NCBI GenBank assembly: GCA_041481445.1
Contig: JBGPBV010000025.1
Span: 1 to 60,181 of the forward strand
Length of the DNA: 60,181 nucleotides
Source of the DNA: AA29 sp041481445
GTDB taxonomy: Bacteria; Acidobacteriota; Vicinamibacteria; Fen-336
Reading direction: 5' to 3'
How positions within the stretch are numbered: the stretch's first letter is position 1; each line of letters starts with the position of its first letter. The notes beneath the pieces are model-generated. The model saw nothing but the letters and a program-made list of their open reading frames with translations. It was not told the origin of the DNA and did not search any database. The translations under genes and the position numbers were made by a program. Positions 1 through 11,655 of the stretch are shown here, piece after piece.

Positions 1-1
1 C

Positions 2-181
2 CTGGGCGGCGTGCTCGGCCAGCACGACGTCAACATCGCGCGCATGACGGTGGGACGGAAGCCCGGCAGCGGGCGGGCGGTGATGCTGATCGAGGTGGAC
101 AACGAGGTCTCGCCCGCGGTCCTGGCCGAGGTCACGACGGTCCCGGGCGTGCGCGAGGCGCGCGCGCTGGCTCTGGGCTAG
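2..181 (+). CDS. serA: D-3-phosphoglycerate dehydrogenase, C-terminal ACT domain (partial)
   Basis: Only the last 59 codons are present; the gene enters from the left edge and stops at TAG 179-181. The peptide reads LGGVLGQHDVNIARMTVGRK, then AVMLIEVDNEVS, then a VTTVPGVREARAL tail. That is the beta-alpha-beta ACT regulatory domain that closes type 1 phosphoglycerate dehydrogenases (first step of serine synthesis, with serine feedback binding at this domain). The IARMTVGR and VPGV.EAR elements are characteristic. The catalytic part is outside the window, so another ACT-ending enzyme cannot be fully excluded. The next gene starts 8 nt downstream, so the two are probably co-transcribed. Confidence 0.8.
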   Translation: MGGVLGQHDVNIARMTVGRKPGSGRAVMLIEVDNEVSPAVLAEVTTVPGVREARALALG

Positions 182-188
182 CGTTCCT

Positions 189-1031
189 GTGCGAGTCGGG
201 TGCGACCTTGGCGGGACGAAGCTGCTGATGGTCGCGGATGCGCCGGACGGACGCATCGTCGCGCGCGTTCCGACGGGTTCATCTTTCGATGGTCGCGCGC
301 TGGAGAACGCGATCGAGCGGTTCCTGGAGCAGCTCCCGCGCCCGCCGTCCGCCATCGGTCTCGCCATCCCGGGCCTCGTCGGTCCCGAGCCGTCCGTCGT
401 CGCCTGCGACGTGATCCCGGGCATGGTCGGCTGGCGCCCGCCCGCGACGCTCACGGACGGCATGAAGTTCGCGATGATCAACGACGCCGCGGCCGCGCTG
501 GTCGAGGAGTGCCACGACGCGCCGGCCGGCGTCACGGCCGCGGTGGTGATGGCCGGCACCGGCATCGGCGCGGCCATGCTGGTGAACGGTCGTCCGCTGA
601 GCGGCGCGAACGGCTGGGCGGGCGAGCTCGGAAGCATCCCGATCGCGATCGGCCCTGACGGCGTGCGAACCCTGGATCAGCTCGCGTCGGGCGAAGCCCT
701 CGTCCGGCGGCTGGGCGTGGACGGCGCGACGATGCGCACGCGTGCCGAAGCGGGCGATCGAGAGACGCTACGAGTGATCCGCGAAGCCGGCAACGCCCTC
801 GGCCTCGGCCTGGCCGCGCTCCTCGACATCGTGAATCCCGCGATCGTCGCGATCGGCGGCGGCCTGATCGACCTGCCCGGCTACCTCGATGCCGCGCTCA
901 CCACGGCCGAGCGCCGAACCCTGCCCGACCTCTGGCGCGCCGGCCAGGTCCGCAAGGTGCGGGCGGGAGAGCTGGTCGCCGCGCTGGGCGCGGCCCGGGC
1001 TGCCGAGGCGACGGTCGCAATCGGACCGTGA
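189..1031 (+). CDS. ROK-family sugar kinase / glucokinase-like protein
   Basis: 280 aa from a GTG start only 8 nt after serA. The N-terminal phosphate loop DLGGTK (residues 6-11), an NDAAAAL segment with the expected catalytic Asp near residue 97, and a second glycine loop (AGTGIGAA, near 122) are the ASKHA-fold signatures of ROK kinases and repressors. There is no helix-turn-helix, so an enzyme is expected: ATP-dependent phosphorylation of a hexose or amino sugar in the cytoplasm. The Cys-rich zinc site usual in ROK proteins (CxCGxxGCxE) is absent; the chain runs GWAGELGS straight on to the DQLASGEAL region. Substrate cannot be told. The 3' end faces the convergent gene at 1191, with a palindromic repeat between them. 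Confidence 0.8.
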   Translation: MRVGCDLGGTKLLMVADAPDGRIVARVPTGSSFDGRALENAIERFLEQLPRPPSAIGLAIPGLVGPEPSVVACDVIPGMVGWRPPATLTDGMKFAMINDAAAALVEECHDAPAGVTAAVVMAGTGIGAAMLVNGRPLSGANGWAGELGSIPIAIGPDGVRTLDQLASGEALVRRLGVDGATMRTRAEAGDRETLRVIREAGNALGLGLAALLDIVNPAIVAIGGGLIDLPGYLDAALTTAERRTLPDLWRAGQVRKVRAGELVAALGAARAAEATVAIGP

Positions 1032-1075
1032 GTTGACCAGATGCTTGAGCGAATGAGCAACGCGCGAAAAGGCCG

Positions 1076-1120
1076 CTCGTTCCGGAACGAGTAGCTTCAA
1101 CCAGTACTTGAGGTGCCGTC
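1076..1120. repeat. Dispersed palindromic repeat, copy A (extended)
   Basis: A perfect 16-bp palindrome, CTCGTTCCGGAACGAG, occupies 1076-1091. It is followed by a flank (1092-1120) containing TAGCTTCAACCAGTACTTGAG. Read on the minus strand, 1076-1120 matches 36826-36868 with about four mismatches over roughly 43 nt. It lies in the convergent gap between the ROK gene and the secreted protein at 1191, so it is not a promoter-side operator. The rest of the gap (1032-1190) holds nothing else I can identify. Confidence 0.8.
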
Positions 1121-1190
1121 GGGCACGCCCGCCGCCGCGCGCATTCCGCCGAAGACCGAATGACTTCGATCCGCGGTCTTCCTCAGTCGG

Positions 1191-2006
1191 CTAGACCGAT
1201 GTCGGACCAGTCATGTACTGGAGACCCATCCTCCACCTGACCGCCGGGCTGGCATCACTTCCACCAGGCGGCGGCGTACCGATGCTGGCTCGAGGCATCA
1301 GGTGGCGGTCCTTGCCCTCGGGGCGGTCGGACGCGAACACGGCGGACAGGAACGGCTTGCCCTGGTGCATGTACGCGTTCAGGTAGATGGGCCGGCGGCC
1401 GTCCTTCTTCTGCTTGTCGTACTCGTCCTGGTAGTCGCCTTCCGCCACCTGCGACCGGATCTCCCACTCGCCGATCTTCTCCGGCCGGTAGAGCACGGTG
1501 TAGGCGCGCTGGCCGCCGACGGAGACCACCGCGATGTTCACGGGCCGGAGGTGCCGGTTCTTGGCGTTCGCGAGCTCCGTGTCGTGCTGTGACGTGGTGA
1601 GGCCGTGCCGGAAGATCTTGTCGGAGGGCTCGCCCTTGACGTAGATCGCGGTGTAGAGGACCTGGTTCCCGGAGACGGAGCTGTCCACGAACACCGGCCC
1701 GAAGCCGTCCTTGTCCGCGTCGTTCGAGTTCTTCTGGTGCGTGGCGCCGTCCCGGAGGCAGTGGGCCCGCCACTCCTTCTCCGCCGGACGCCAGACCCCG
1801 TTGAGGTAGCTCTTCCCCCCGACGCTGTAGGTGTCCAGCCAGACCGGCCAGAAGCCGGAGGCGGCAAGGTGGTCGAAGAGCTCCTGGAAGATCGTGGCCG
1901 GGTACCCGTGACGGGCATGTTCGCCGACGAGCGTGCGCTGGGCCTCGCCGCGCGCGGCGGCCAGGAGGCAGAGGGTTCCCAGGAGGATCACGGGCTTCTT
2001 GAGCAT
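1191..2006 (-). CDS. Secreted protein with bacterial tandem repeats (BTRD1 / polyglycine-hydrolase-like)
   Basis: 271 aa with an N-terminal signal peptide (MLKKPVILLGTLCLLAAARG). The mature part carries about four copies of a ~45-residue unit with the pattern GFxPVxLDxYxVGGxxYxxGVW: FWPVWLDTYSVGGKSYLNGVW, GPVFVDSSVSGNQVLYTAIY, PVNIAVVSVGGQRAYTVLY, RPIYLNAYMHQGKPFLSAVF. This is the beta-rich repeat seen in secreted polyglycine-hydrolase-like proteins (bacterial tandem repeat domain 1). No serine-hydrolase domain follows, so this is a repeat-only protein, probably for binding or structure outside the cytoplasm. It sits 23 nt downstream of another secreted protein gene on the same strand, so the two are likely an operon. 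Confidence 0.65.
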   Translation of the reverse strand: MLKKPVILLGTLCLLAAARGEAQRTLVGEHARHGYPATIFQELFDHLAASGFWPVWLDTYSVGGKSYLNGVWRPAEKEWRAHCLRDGATHQKNSNDADKDGFGPVFVDSSVSGNQVLYTAIYVKGEPSDKIFRHGLTTSQHDTELANAKNRHLRPVNIAVVSVGGQRAYTVLYRPEKIGEWEIRSQVAEGDYQDEYDKQKKDGRRPIYLNAYMHQGKPFLSAVFASDRPEGKDRHLMPRASIGTPPPGGSDASPAVRWRMGLQYMTGPTSV

Positions 2007-2029
2007 CGATCTCTACCGTCGGATTGCGG

Positions 2030-2746
2030 TCAGCTCTTCGGCTTCGGCTTGAACGCCTCCTTGACCTGCTTCTCGATGCTGCTGTAGTTCTTCTCGAGCA
2101 GCTTGTCTTCGTCCTTGGTCAGGATCCGGAACGGCACGCGCACGAGGCTGTTCTTGAACTTCACGTTCAGCCAGTGTTGGCCGTACGTGATACCGCCGGG
2201 GATCTGGAAGTAGAGCCGGCCGAGGCACGCGCGCTGGTAGGACAGATCGACCTGGTCCCAGGGAAGGACGGGAGCGTCGATCTCGGCGAAGAACCCGATC
2301 CGGCACGCCCGGCTCGCCATCGGCGGGAAGTAGTTGATCGAGTCGCGTTGGACCTTCTCCCGATTCTCCAGCGCGCGCGTCTCCCCCTTCCGGTAGTCCT
2401 CCATGGACGCCATGGGGATCGTCTTTCCGTCCGGCGTCTCGATCGACACCGCGTCGCGTTTGAGCGTGTAGTCCTCCACTCCCTCGCGAACGGTCATGCC
2501 GGCCTCGATGAGCATCCACTTCTCGCCCACCGACAGGTTGGCCAGGCGGTATCCGAGGATGACGTAGCCCTCGTTGTTGTAGGCCGCGCGGACGTAACGA
2601 CCCTCGAGGGTCATGATCTGCGGGACCCCGGGCTGGGGTATCTGGATCTTCGGGGCGTCCTTCGTCTGTGCGGCGGCGGGGGCGGCCAGCGGCCCCATCA
2701 GGCTCAGGCCTACGACCACCAACGACGGAACGATCTCATGCTTCAT
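2030..2746 (-). CDS. Secreted protein of unknown function
   Basis: 238 aa beginning with a signal peptide (MKHEIVPSLVVVGLSLMGPLAAPAAAQ, cleavage after AAA expected). The mature protein is mixed alpha/beta, contains no catalytic motif I recognise, has two cysteines (in SRACRIG and QRACLG) that could form a disulfide, and ends in a Lys-rich tail. Sequences such as TLEGRYVRAAYNNEGYVILGYRLAN suggest a beta-sandwich. It is the first gene of a probable two-gene unit with the tandem-repeat protein downstream, so both products are likely exported and may work together. I do not recognise the family. Confidence 0.6.
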   Translation of the reverse strand: MKHEIVPSLVVVGLSLMGPLAAPAAAQTKDAPKIQIPQPGVPQIMTLEGRYVRAAYNNEGYVILGYRLANLSVGEKWMLIEAGMTVREGVEDYTLKRDAVSIETPDGKTIPMASMEDYRKGETRALENREKVQRDSINYFPPMASRACRIGFFAEIDAPVLPWDQVDLSYQRACLGRLYFQIPGGITYGQHWLNVKFKNSLVRVPFRILTKDEDKLLEKNYSSIEKQVKEAFKPKPKS

Positions 2747-2864
2747 CGGGCCTCCTGCAAGGCGAGGTAGTGCGATGCAGTCAATACCCCGTGGCCAATG
2801 ATGTCAATACGCCAATGGTCCAACGCCGTCGTGGGCAGTGAACCTCTCGGATCGGTGCCCGCAC

Positions 2865-2880
2865 TTCGTTCCGGAACGAA
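2865..2880. repeat. Dispersed palindromic repeat, copy D
   Basis: Perfect 16-bp palindrome TTCGTTCCGGAACGAA, a variant of the core found at 1076, 21187, 36849, 19990 and 59038. It is followed by a second imperfect inverted repeat, ATCGTT...AACGAT, at about 2881-2900. It lies about 120 bp upstream of the secreted-protein gene starting at 2746 and downstream of the hydroxylase stop, in a tandem intergenic region. Confidence 0.7.
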
Positions 2881-2930
2881 ATCGTTCAGGTCTAAACGAT
2901 CTCGGTCCGCCCCCGGTGTCCGGGGGGGGC

Positions 2931-3665
2931 CTACGCCACGCTCGCCGGTCCGGAGCTCGCTCCTACTTCCGTCTCCGTCCGCATGGCCACCCCCGGCGGC
3001 GGCAACTTCCGCCCCCGCGCATACAGGCGCCGCCGCTGCTCGGTCGGGATCCGGGTGCTGAACACGATGTCCCAGAAGCCGTTGGTGAGCCCATAGCCTA
3101 CGTCCTCGCCCATCGGACTGTGATGGTAGAGGTGATGGCGCTTGATGTAGCGGAAGTACGGGTTCCGGAAGTGGTAGAAGTGCACCGAGTGGTGGACCCA
3201 CTCCTCGACGATGTAGGCGAGCAGGAACCCCGCGATCATGACCGGCGCCGACCACAGAGGGAAGAACGCGGCGATGGCCACGAAGACGGACGCGAACAGC
3301 AGCGTGTCCCGGAGCCGGCCGTTGATGTGCTCGCCGTCCCACGGCCGCTCGTGGTGCTCCCAGTGCAGCGGGTCGAAGCGCTTGTGCAGGAAGTGCTGGA
3401 ACACGCTCGGCCCGTCCGGGAAACGGCCGTGCAGGATGTAGCGATGGACCCAGTACTCGAACGCGGTCCAGATCGCGACGCCGAGCCCGAAGAAGGCGAG
3501 CGCGGCCATCCGGTATGACGGGCGGCTCAGCGCCCAGACGAGCACGGTCAGGGAGTACGTCGTATAGAGGACGGTCGATCCATAAAGCCGGCCACGAGCC
3601 TTGGCCGCTTCGCGGCGCCAGATCTCGTGACTGGGCAAGCCCGTCTTGCGTCTCGAAGGTGTCAT
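2931..3665 (-). CDS. Membrane fatty acid hydroxylase / sterol desaturase superfamily protein
   Basis: 244 aa, several hydrophobic segments, and the histidine clusters that bind a di-iron centre in this superfamily: HRYILH (near residue 73), HWEHHE (near 99), HHSVHFYH (near 158) and HHLYHH (near 176). Such integral-membrane enzymes hydroxylate or desaturate fatty acyl chains, carotenoids or sterols using O2; the substrate is unknown here. The order and spacing of the His boxes resemble the fatty-acid 2-hydroxylase/carotenoid hydroxylase branch. It starts 36 nt after the TetR gene stop on the same strand, so it is probably the target of that repressor, as part of a lipid-modification response. 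Confidence 0.82.
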   Translation of the reverse strand: MTPSRRKTGLPSHEIWRREAAKARGRLYGSTVLYTTYSLTVLVWALSRPSYRMAALAFFGLGVAIWTAFEYWVHRYILHGRFPDGPSVFQHFLHKRFDPLHWEHHERPWDGEHINGRLRDTLLFASVFVAIAAFFPLWSAPVMIAGFLLAYIVEEWVHHSVHFYHFRNPYFRYIKRHHLYHHSPMGEDVGYGLTNGFWDIVFSTRIPTEQRRRLYARGRKLPPPGVAMRTETEVGASSGPASVA

Positions 3666-3701
3666 GAATTCTCCTGGGACGCCTCGACGCTCACCAGCCC
3701 C

Positions 3702-4298
3702 CTACGCTCGGATGGCTTCGAGGTACGCGACGGCAAGGTGCTTGGCGCTGTCGACCGGCTCCGGGCTCTTGCTGGCCTTGCTGAAGAGCAGGGCCCCTTC
3801 GAGGAGGGAGAGGATCGCCTGCGCCGCCACGTGCGGCTGGAACTCCTCGCGGAAATACCCGGTCCGGTGCCAGCGCTCGAGGAACGCGGCCAGCAGCGTC
3901 GTCCACGCCTGGAGGTGCTCGGCCACCTTGCGGCGGATCGGCTCGTTGCCGTCCGCGGATTCCAGGGCAAGATTCCCGAAAAAACAGCCGCCCGAGCAAT
4001 GGCTCTGTCGCATCACCGCCGCCGCCTCTTCGAAGATACGTTGAATGCCGCCGATCGGGTCGAAGGTCGTGCGCGCGACGCGGGCAATGCGCTCGTTCAT
4101 GCTGGCCGCCGCGTGGTCCAGTACGGCCAGCTCGAGCGACTCCTTGCTCGGGTAGTAATGGAAGAGGTTGGCCTTCTTCATTCCGGCCGCGGAGGCCACG
4201 GCGTCCATGCTGACGGCATTGAGCCCGCTCGTGTAGAAGAGGCGGTGGGCCGTGTCGAGGATGCGTTGTCGGGCTTCGAGGTTTGCCGTGCGGGCCAT
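3702..4298 (-). CDS. TetR-family transcriptional repressor
   Basis: 198 aa. Residues 10-55 form the TetR helix-turn-helix (RILDTAHRLFYTSGLNAVSMDAVA..AGMKKANLFHYYPSKESL). The C-terminal ligand domain contains SGGCFFGNLALE, typical of the YxaF/AcuR-like TetR_C group. The ATG is nearly leaderless relative to a good promoter at 4320-4348, and an imperfect inverted repeat sits between that promoter and the start. That arrangement fits autorepression. Downstream lies the fatty-acid hydroxylase gene, the likely co-regulated target; icd diverges on the other side. The inducing ligand is unknown and a lipid or aldehyde is only a guess. Confidence 0.88.
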   Translation of the reverse strand: MARTANLEARQRILDTAHRLFYTSGLNAVSMDAVASAAGMKKANLFHYYPSKESLELAVLDHAAASMNERIARVARTTFDPIGGIQRIFEEAAAVMRQSHCSGGCFFGNLALESADGNEPIRRKVAEHLQAWTTLLAAFLERWHRTGYFREEFQPHVAAQAILSLLEGALLFSKASKSPEPVDSAKHLAVAYLEAIRA

Positions 4299-4304
4299 CA
4301 GTTG

Positions 4305-4318
4305 ACCAACCGGATGGT
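4305..4318. promoter_or_regulatory. Putative TetR operator
   Basis: ACCAACCGGATGGT: arms ACCA/TGGT around CCGG, one mismatched pair. It overlaps the expected transcription start of the TetR gene, between its -10 box and the ATG at 4298. Position and symmetry suit an autoregulatory operator; binding is inferred. Confidence 0.5.
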
Positions 4319-4319
4319 A

Positions 4320-4348
4320 AATCTATCCCGGCCGGCCAGCCCTGTCAA
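4320..4348 (-). promoter_or_regulatory. Sigma-70-like promoter of the TetR-hydroxylase operon
   Basis: On the minus strand a perfect -35 TTGACA (4348-4343) is followed by a 17-nt spacer and the -10 TAGATT (4325-4320). The start codon is about 22 nt downstream of the -10, giving a very short leader without a visible Shine-Dalgarno sequence. Confidence 0.6.
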
Positions 4349-4390
4349 TGGAGGATCTTGGCGGCTCGGAGCGTGGGGTAAACTCCTGCC

Positions 4391-5773
<1,383 letters not shown>

Positions 5774-5900
5774 CCGACGGCCGGCCGTCCGGGGCGGCCA
5801 GTGCACGATCGCGGCCGTTTGTCTCATGACCGTGGCGCCGGCCCGAGAGTAGAATCGCCGGTCGCGACGGGCCAGAGGCGGCCTTTCCGAGGAGCTCGAC

Positions 5901-6827
5901 ATGAACCGAAAAGTCACCGTGGTGGGCGGCGGCAACGTGGGGGCGACCCTGGCCCAGCGCCTGGCCGACAAGGAGCTGGCGGACGTCGTCCTCATCGACA
6001 TCGTCGAGGGCATGCCCCAGGGGAAGGGCCTCGACATCATGGAGGCTTCGCCGGTCGAAGGGACCGACTCCCGCGTGATCGGCACCAACGACTACAAGGA
6101 CACCGCCGGCTCCGACGTGGTGGTCATCACGGCCGGGATCGCGCGCAAGCCGGGGATGAGCCGCGACGACCTGCTCAACACGAACTACAAGATCGTGAAG
6201 GAGTGCACGGAGCAATCGCTCAAGCACTCCCCGAACGCGATCCTGATCGTGGTCTCCAACCCGCTCGACGCGATGTGCCAGGTGGCCTACAAGGTTTCCG
6301 GCCTGCCCAAGCACCGCGTGTTCGGGATGGCGGGCGTCCTCGACAGCGCGCGCATGCGGACCTTCATCGCGATGGAGCTGGGCGTCTCCGTCGAGAACAC
6401 CCACGCCTTCGTGCTCGGCGGCCACGGCGACACCATGGTCCCGCTGCCGCGCTACTCGACCGTCTCCGGCATCCCCATCACCGAGCTGCTGCCGCCCGAC
6501 CGCGTGGACGCGATCGTGAAGCGCACGGCCGGGGGCGGGGCGGAGATCGTCGCCCTCCTCAAGACGGGATCCGCCTACTACGCGCCCTCCTCGTCGACCG
6601 CGGAGATGGTGGACGCCGTCCTCAAGGACAAGCACAAGATCCTGCCCTGCTGCTGCTACCTGGAGGGCGAGTTCGGGATCAACGGCCTCTACGTTGGCGT
6701 GCCCGCCCAGCTGGGGGCCAAGGGCGTGGAGAAGATCTGGCCGATCAAGCTCACCGACTCCGAGCAGGCCGCCCTCCACAAGTCGGCGGCGGCGGTCAAG
6801 GAGCTGGTCGACGTCCTGAAGATCTGA
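5901..6827 (+). CDS. mdh: Malate dehydrogenase (LDH-like type)
   Basis: 308 aa. Interconverts malate and oxaloacetate with NAD. The Rossmann glycine loop GGGNVG (residues 9-14) and Asp33 in LIDIVEG indicate NAD preference. ARKPGMSR (residues 81-88) supplies the substrate-binding arginine that marks malate rather than lactate dehydrogenases, and GGHGDTMVP contains the catalytic His175. Length and sequence fit the LDH-like MDH group. A GAGGAG-like Shine-Dalgarno lies 6-11 nt before the ATG. Same strand as icd, so both oxidative TCA enzymes may be co-expressed. The stop is 9 bp from the convergent MgtC gene. Confidence 0.95.
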   Translation: MNRKVTVVGGGNVGATLAQRLADKELADVVLIDIVEGMPQGKGLDIMEASPVEGTDSRVIGTNDYKDTAGSDVVVITAGIARKPGMSRDDLLNTNYKIVKECTEQSLKHSPNAILIVVSNPLDAMCQVAYKVSGLPKHRVFGMAGVLDSARMRTFIAMELGVSVENTHAFVLGGHGDTMVPLPRYSTVSGIPITELLPPDRVDAIVKRTAGGGAEIVALLKTGSAYYAPSSSTAEMVDAVLKDKHKILPCCCYLEGEFGINGLYVGVPAQLGAKGVEKIWPIKLTDSEQAALHKSAAAVKELVDVLKI

Positions 6828-6835
6828 GGCGACGG

Positions 6836-7504
6836 CTACTCTCCCGTCGAGACGCTCCGGACCGCCGGATGATGGACGACCGCGATCAGGGCCTGCTCGT
6901 GGAGGCGGCGGGAACCGCGCATCTCGATGTCGATCACCAGGTCCACGTTCTCGCGGCGGACGTCACTCCGGAAGATCGTGAGGCCCGTCTTCTCGACCAG
7001 GGTGCGCAGATCGTCGATCGGGGTCGGGTCCGGCCGGGCGTGGATGACGAGGTGGCTGCTGGTCGAGTAGTGGCCGATCGCGTCCTCGGCCTTCGTCAAT
7101 CCCCCGAGCACGATCATCACGAGGGCGGTGGTGCCCAGGGCTTCGATGTATCGTCCCGCCCCGAGCGCCATCCCGATCGCGGACACCACCCAGATGGTGG
7201 CGGCGCTGGTCAGGCCGGTCACGGATCCGCGCGTGTGCATGATGGTGCCGGCGCCGATGAAGCCCACGCCGGTGAGGATCTGGGCGGCGATGCGGCCGGG
7301 GTCGCCGGGACCGCCGATCTGCATCGACAGGTGCGTGAAGGCGGCCGCCCCCAGGCAGATGAGGATGTTCGTGCGCAGGCCGGCCGGCTTCCCCTTGAGC
7401 TCGCGCTCCACCCCGATGGCGCCGCCGAGCAGGATGGCGAGGGCCAGGCGCACGAAGAGGACGAGCTGGAAGGCATGAACCAGGTCGCGGACGAGGCCGA
7501 TCAC
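6836..7504 (-). CDS. MgtC/SapB family membrane protein
   Basis: 222 aa from a GTG start. The N-terminal domain has four or five membrane spans and the MgtC signature (RLALAILLGGAIGVERE, GLRTNILICLGAAAF, GRIAAQILTGVGFIGAGTIM, GLTSAATIWVVSAIGMA). The C-terminal ~75 residues form a soluble, ACT-like domain. Family members are linked to growth in low Mg2+ and to modulation of the F-type ATPase or of membrane potential; the exact job here is unknown. It starts 4 nt after the upstream membrane-protein gene, so translation is probably coupled. Confidence 0.88.
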   Translation of the reverse strand: MIGLVRDLVHAFQLVLFVRLALAILLGGAIGVERELKGKPAGLRTNILICLGAAAFTHLSMQIGGPGDPGRIAAQILTGVGFIGAGTIMHTRGSVTGLTSAATIWVVSAIGMALGAGRYIEALGTTALVMIVLGGLTKAEDAIGHYSTSSHLVIHARPDPTPIDDLRTLVEKTGLTIFRSDVRRENVDLVIDIEMRGSRRLHEQALIAVVHHPAVRSVSTGE

Positions 7505-7508
7505 GCCG

Positions 7509-8950
7509 TCATTGAAGCACAGGACGGCTCCGCCCCCGGACCGTCCGGAGGGCGGCCGTCGCGGCCAGGCCGAGCAGGCACAGCGAGAGAGGGTCGGTCT
7601 CGACGCGGAACCGGTTGTTCTCGCCCAGCTCCAGCAGGTTGCCCACCAGGGCCACGTACGCGATCGTGAGGCAGAGGAAGGCGGCCAGGAGCCGCTGCCC
7701 GCGGTCGAGGTCGCGGCCCGGACCGCGGCCCGCCGCGGCGGCGAGGCCGGTGGCCAGGGCGAGGGGCAGGCCCAGGAGGAGCCCCCAGTACCGCCGCGGA
7801 GCGCCCGGATCGTCGGTGGGCCCCGGCCACGGCCATCGGCCGAAGAACAGGGCGTCGTAGGCCTCCATCGCCTTTCGCAGGGCGTCGAGGTTGGCGATGC
7901 CGAGGAAGCGCAGGTCGGCGGGCGACCGGAAGTAGACGCCCCAGGCTTCGCGGACCGCCCGCAGGTACGCCATCGGCCGATGGACGACGACCCACCGCCC
8001 GTCGCGCATCGCGTCCTCCGAGATCGCGAGGTAGGCCGCGTGGTTGAAGTTCGTGGCCCCCGTCGTCTTCGTCTCCCAGAAGAGCGCGCGGACGCGGCTC
8101 GGAGGCGCCTCCGCGAAGTAGGCCCGCGGATACGCGTCCGGCCTCGAGAAGGCGGGGACGAGGCTGGCGGGATGGAGCGTGCCCTCCGCGACCAGCCGCT
8201 CCGCCTCCGCGCGGTCGAGGGCCTCCGTGGTCAGGCGCGCGAGGTTCATGCCCGTCCATGTGCTGGGGGCGAAGTGGCCGAAGAGGGCGGCGTTCTTGGC
8301 GTAGAGGCCGACCACCACGAGCAGGGGAAGGGCGGCCGCCTTCAGCGCGCGGCGTGGGGCGCGCCAGGCGAGGGCGAGGAGCCCGGTGGCGAGCACGAGG
8401 AACACCAGGTGGTACAGGCTGCGCGTCAGGGAGACGACGGCCATCACGGCCATGAAGGCGAAGCCGTCGCGCGTCCTTTCCCGGCGCACCGCGCGGGCGA
8501 AGGCGAGCGCGGCCAGGACGAGCAGCATGGCCACGGGGAGCGTGTAGAAGAGCCAGCTCTCGTAGGCGACGAAGGCGGGGCTGGTCGCCATCCAGGTGGC
8601 CAGCGCGAACCCGAGCGGCGCCGGCACCGAGAGCCGCCGCATGAGGAGGAAGAGGCCCGCGTAGAGGACGAGGCCCGAGAAGACGTAGGTCGCGATGAAG
8701 ACCGCGCGCTCGTGGCCCGTCTTCAGGGCGAGGCCGAGATAGAGGTTGTAGAGCGGCGGCTGGGAATGGAGATGGACCAGGCTCTCGGCCAGCCGGCGTC
8801 GCAGCAGGAACGGGTCCAGGTACTGCCAGTAGACGCCGAGCGGGCCGTCGTTGAAGCGCACGCCGGCCCGGAAGTAGAGGGCGCGCGAGAGCGTGAAGGC
8901 GGCGAGGATCGCGAGGAACCAGCCCGCCGGTGCGAGCAGTCCCTCCCGTG
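7509..8950 (-). CDS. Polytopic membrane protein, GT-C glycosyltransferase-like
   Basis: At least 450 aa (from GTG 8861), with about nine membrane spans, a short loop FNDGPLGVYWQYLDPFLLRRRL near the N-terminus, and HSQPPLYNLYLGLA, a pattern common in bacterial membrane glycosyltransferases of the PMT/GT39 kind. I see no certain catalytic DD or DE motif, so the enzyme class is tentative. The frame stays open upstream of 8861 and encodes an extra hydrophobic segment (APAGWFLAILAAFTLSRALYF) directly before FNDG. The true start is therefore probably upstream near 8950, perhaps a rare CTG coupled to the sdhB stop; the N-terminus given is approximate. Confidence 0.55.
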
Positions 8951-8964
8951 GGCGGCGGCGAACG

Positions 8965-9737
8965 CTATCCGACGCCGCCGCCCTTGCCGGTCTCCGGCCG
9001 TGCGGTCAGCGTGGCCCGAATGTAGTCGCGGTAGAGGCGCGCGATCCACGCCACGCTGATGTCCTTGGGGCAGGCCGCCTCGCACTCGAAGTGGTTCGTG
9101 CAGGAGCCGAAGCCCTCCGCGTCCATCTGCGCCACCATCTTCAGGACCCGCTCGTGCCGCTCCGGCTGTCCCTGCGGCAACAGGCCCAGGTGGGCGATCT
9201 TGGCCGACGTGAAGAGCATGGCGGAGGCGTTGGGGCAGGCGGCCACGCAGGCCCCGCATCCGATGCAGGCGGCGGCGTCCATGGCCCGGTCGGCATCCGT
9301 CTTGGCCACGGGGATGGCGTTGCCGTCGGGGGCGCTGCCGGTGGGCACGGTGATGAACCCGCCGGCGGCGATGATGCGGTCGAAGGCGGTGCGGTCCACC
9401 ACGAGGTCCTTGAGGACGGGGAAGGCGGTGGCGCGCCAGGGCTCGATGGTGATGGTGTCGCCGTCCTTGAACGAGCGCATGTGGAGCTGGCAGGCGGTGG
9501 TCGCCCGCCGGGGCCCGTGGGGCGCGCCGTTGATGACCATGCCGCAGGTGCCGCAGATGCCCTCCCGGCAGTCGTGGTCGAAGGCGATCGGCTCCTCTTC
9601 CTTGAGGACGAGCCGCTCGTTCACGACGTCCAGCATCTCCAGGAACGACATGTCGGGGGAGATGTCGGGCGCCTCGTAGGTGACGAACCGCCCTTCCGCC
9701 TTCCTGTCCTTCTGCCGCCAGACGTGGAGAGTCAGCC

Positions 9738-9741
<4 letters not shown>
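8965..9741 (-). CDS. sdhB: Succinate dehydrogenase / fumarate reductase iron-sulfur subunit (b558-type complex)
   Basis: 258 aa from a GTG that overlaps the sdhA stop (GTGA). It passes electrons from FAD in SdhA to quinone. Three cluster-binding regions are visible: the [2Fe-2S] CREGICGTCG with a later Cys in ATTACQLH, the first ferredoxin-like CIGCGACVAACPNA, and CTNHFECEAACPKDI, which supply the 4Fe-4S and 3Fe-4S sites. The sequence type is that of the three-gene sdhCAB operon with a single large cytochrome b558 anchor, common in Acidobacteriota, Bacteroidota and Chlorobi. The GT-C-like membrane gene follows immediately. Confidence 0.93.
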
Positions 9742-11654
<1,913 letters not shown>

Positions 11655-11655
11655 C

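Noticed and set aside
1076..1091. Palindrome core as a LexA-type or other repressor operator
   Set aside because: GTTCCGGAAC resembles an inverted operator, but copies A, B and E lie between convergent gene ends, where no promoter is expected.
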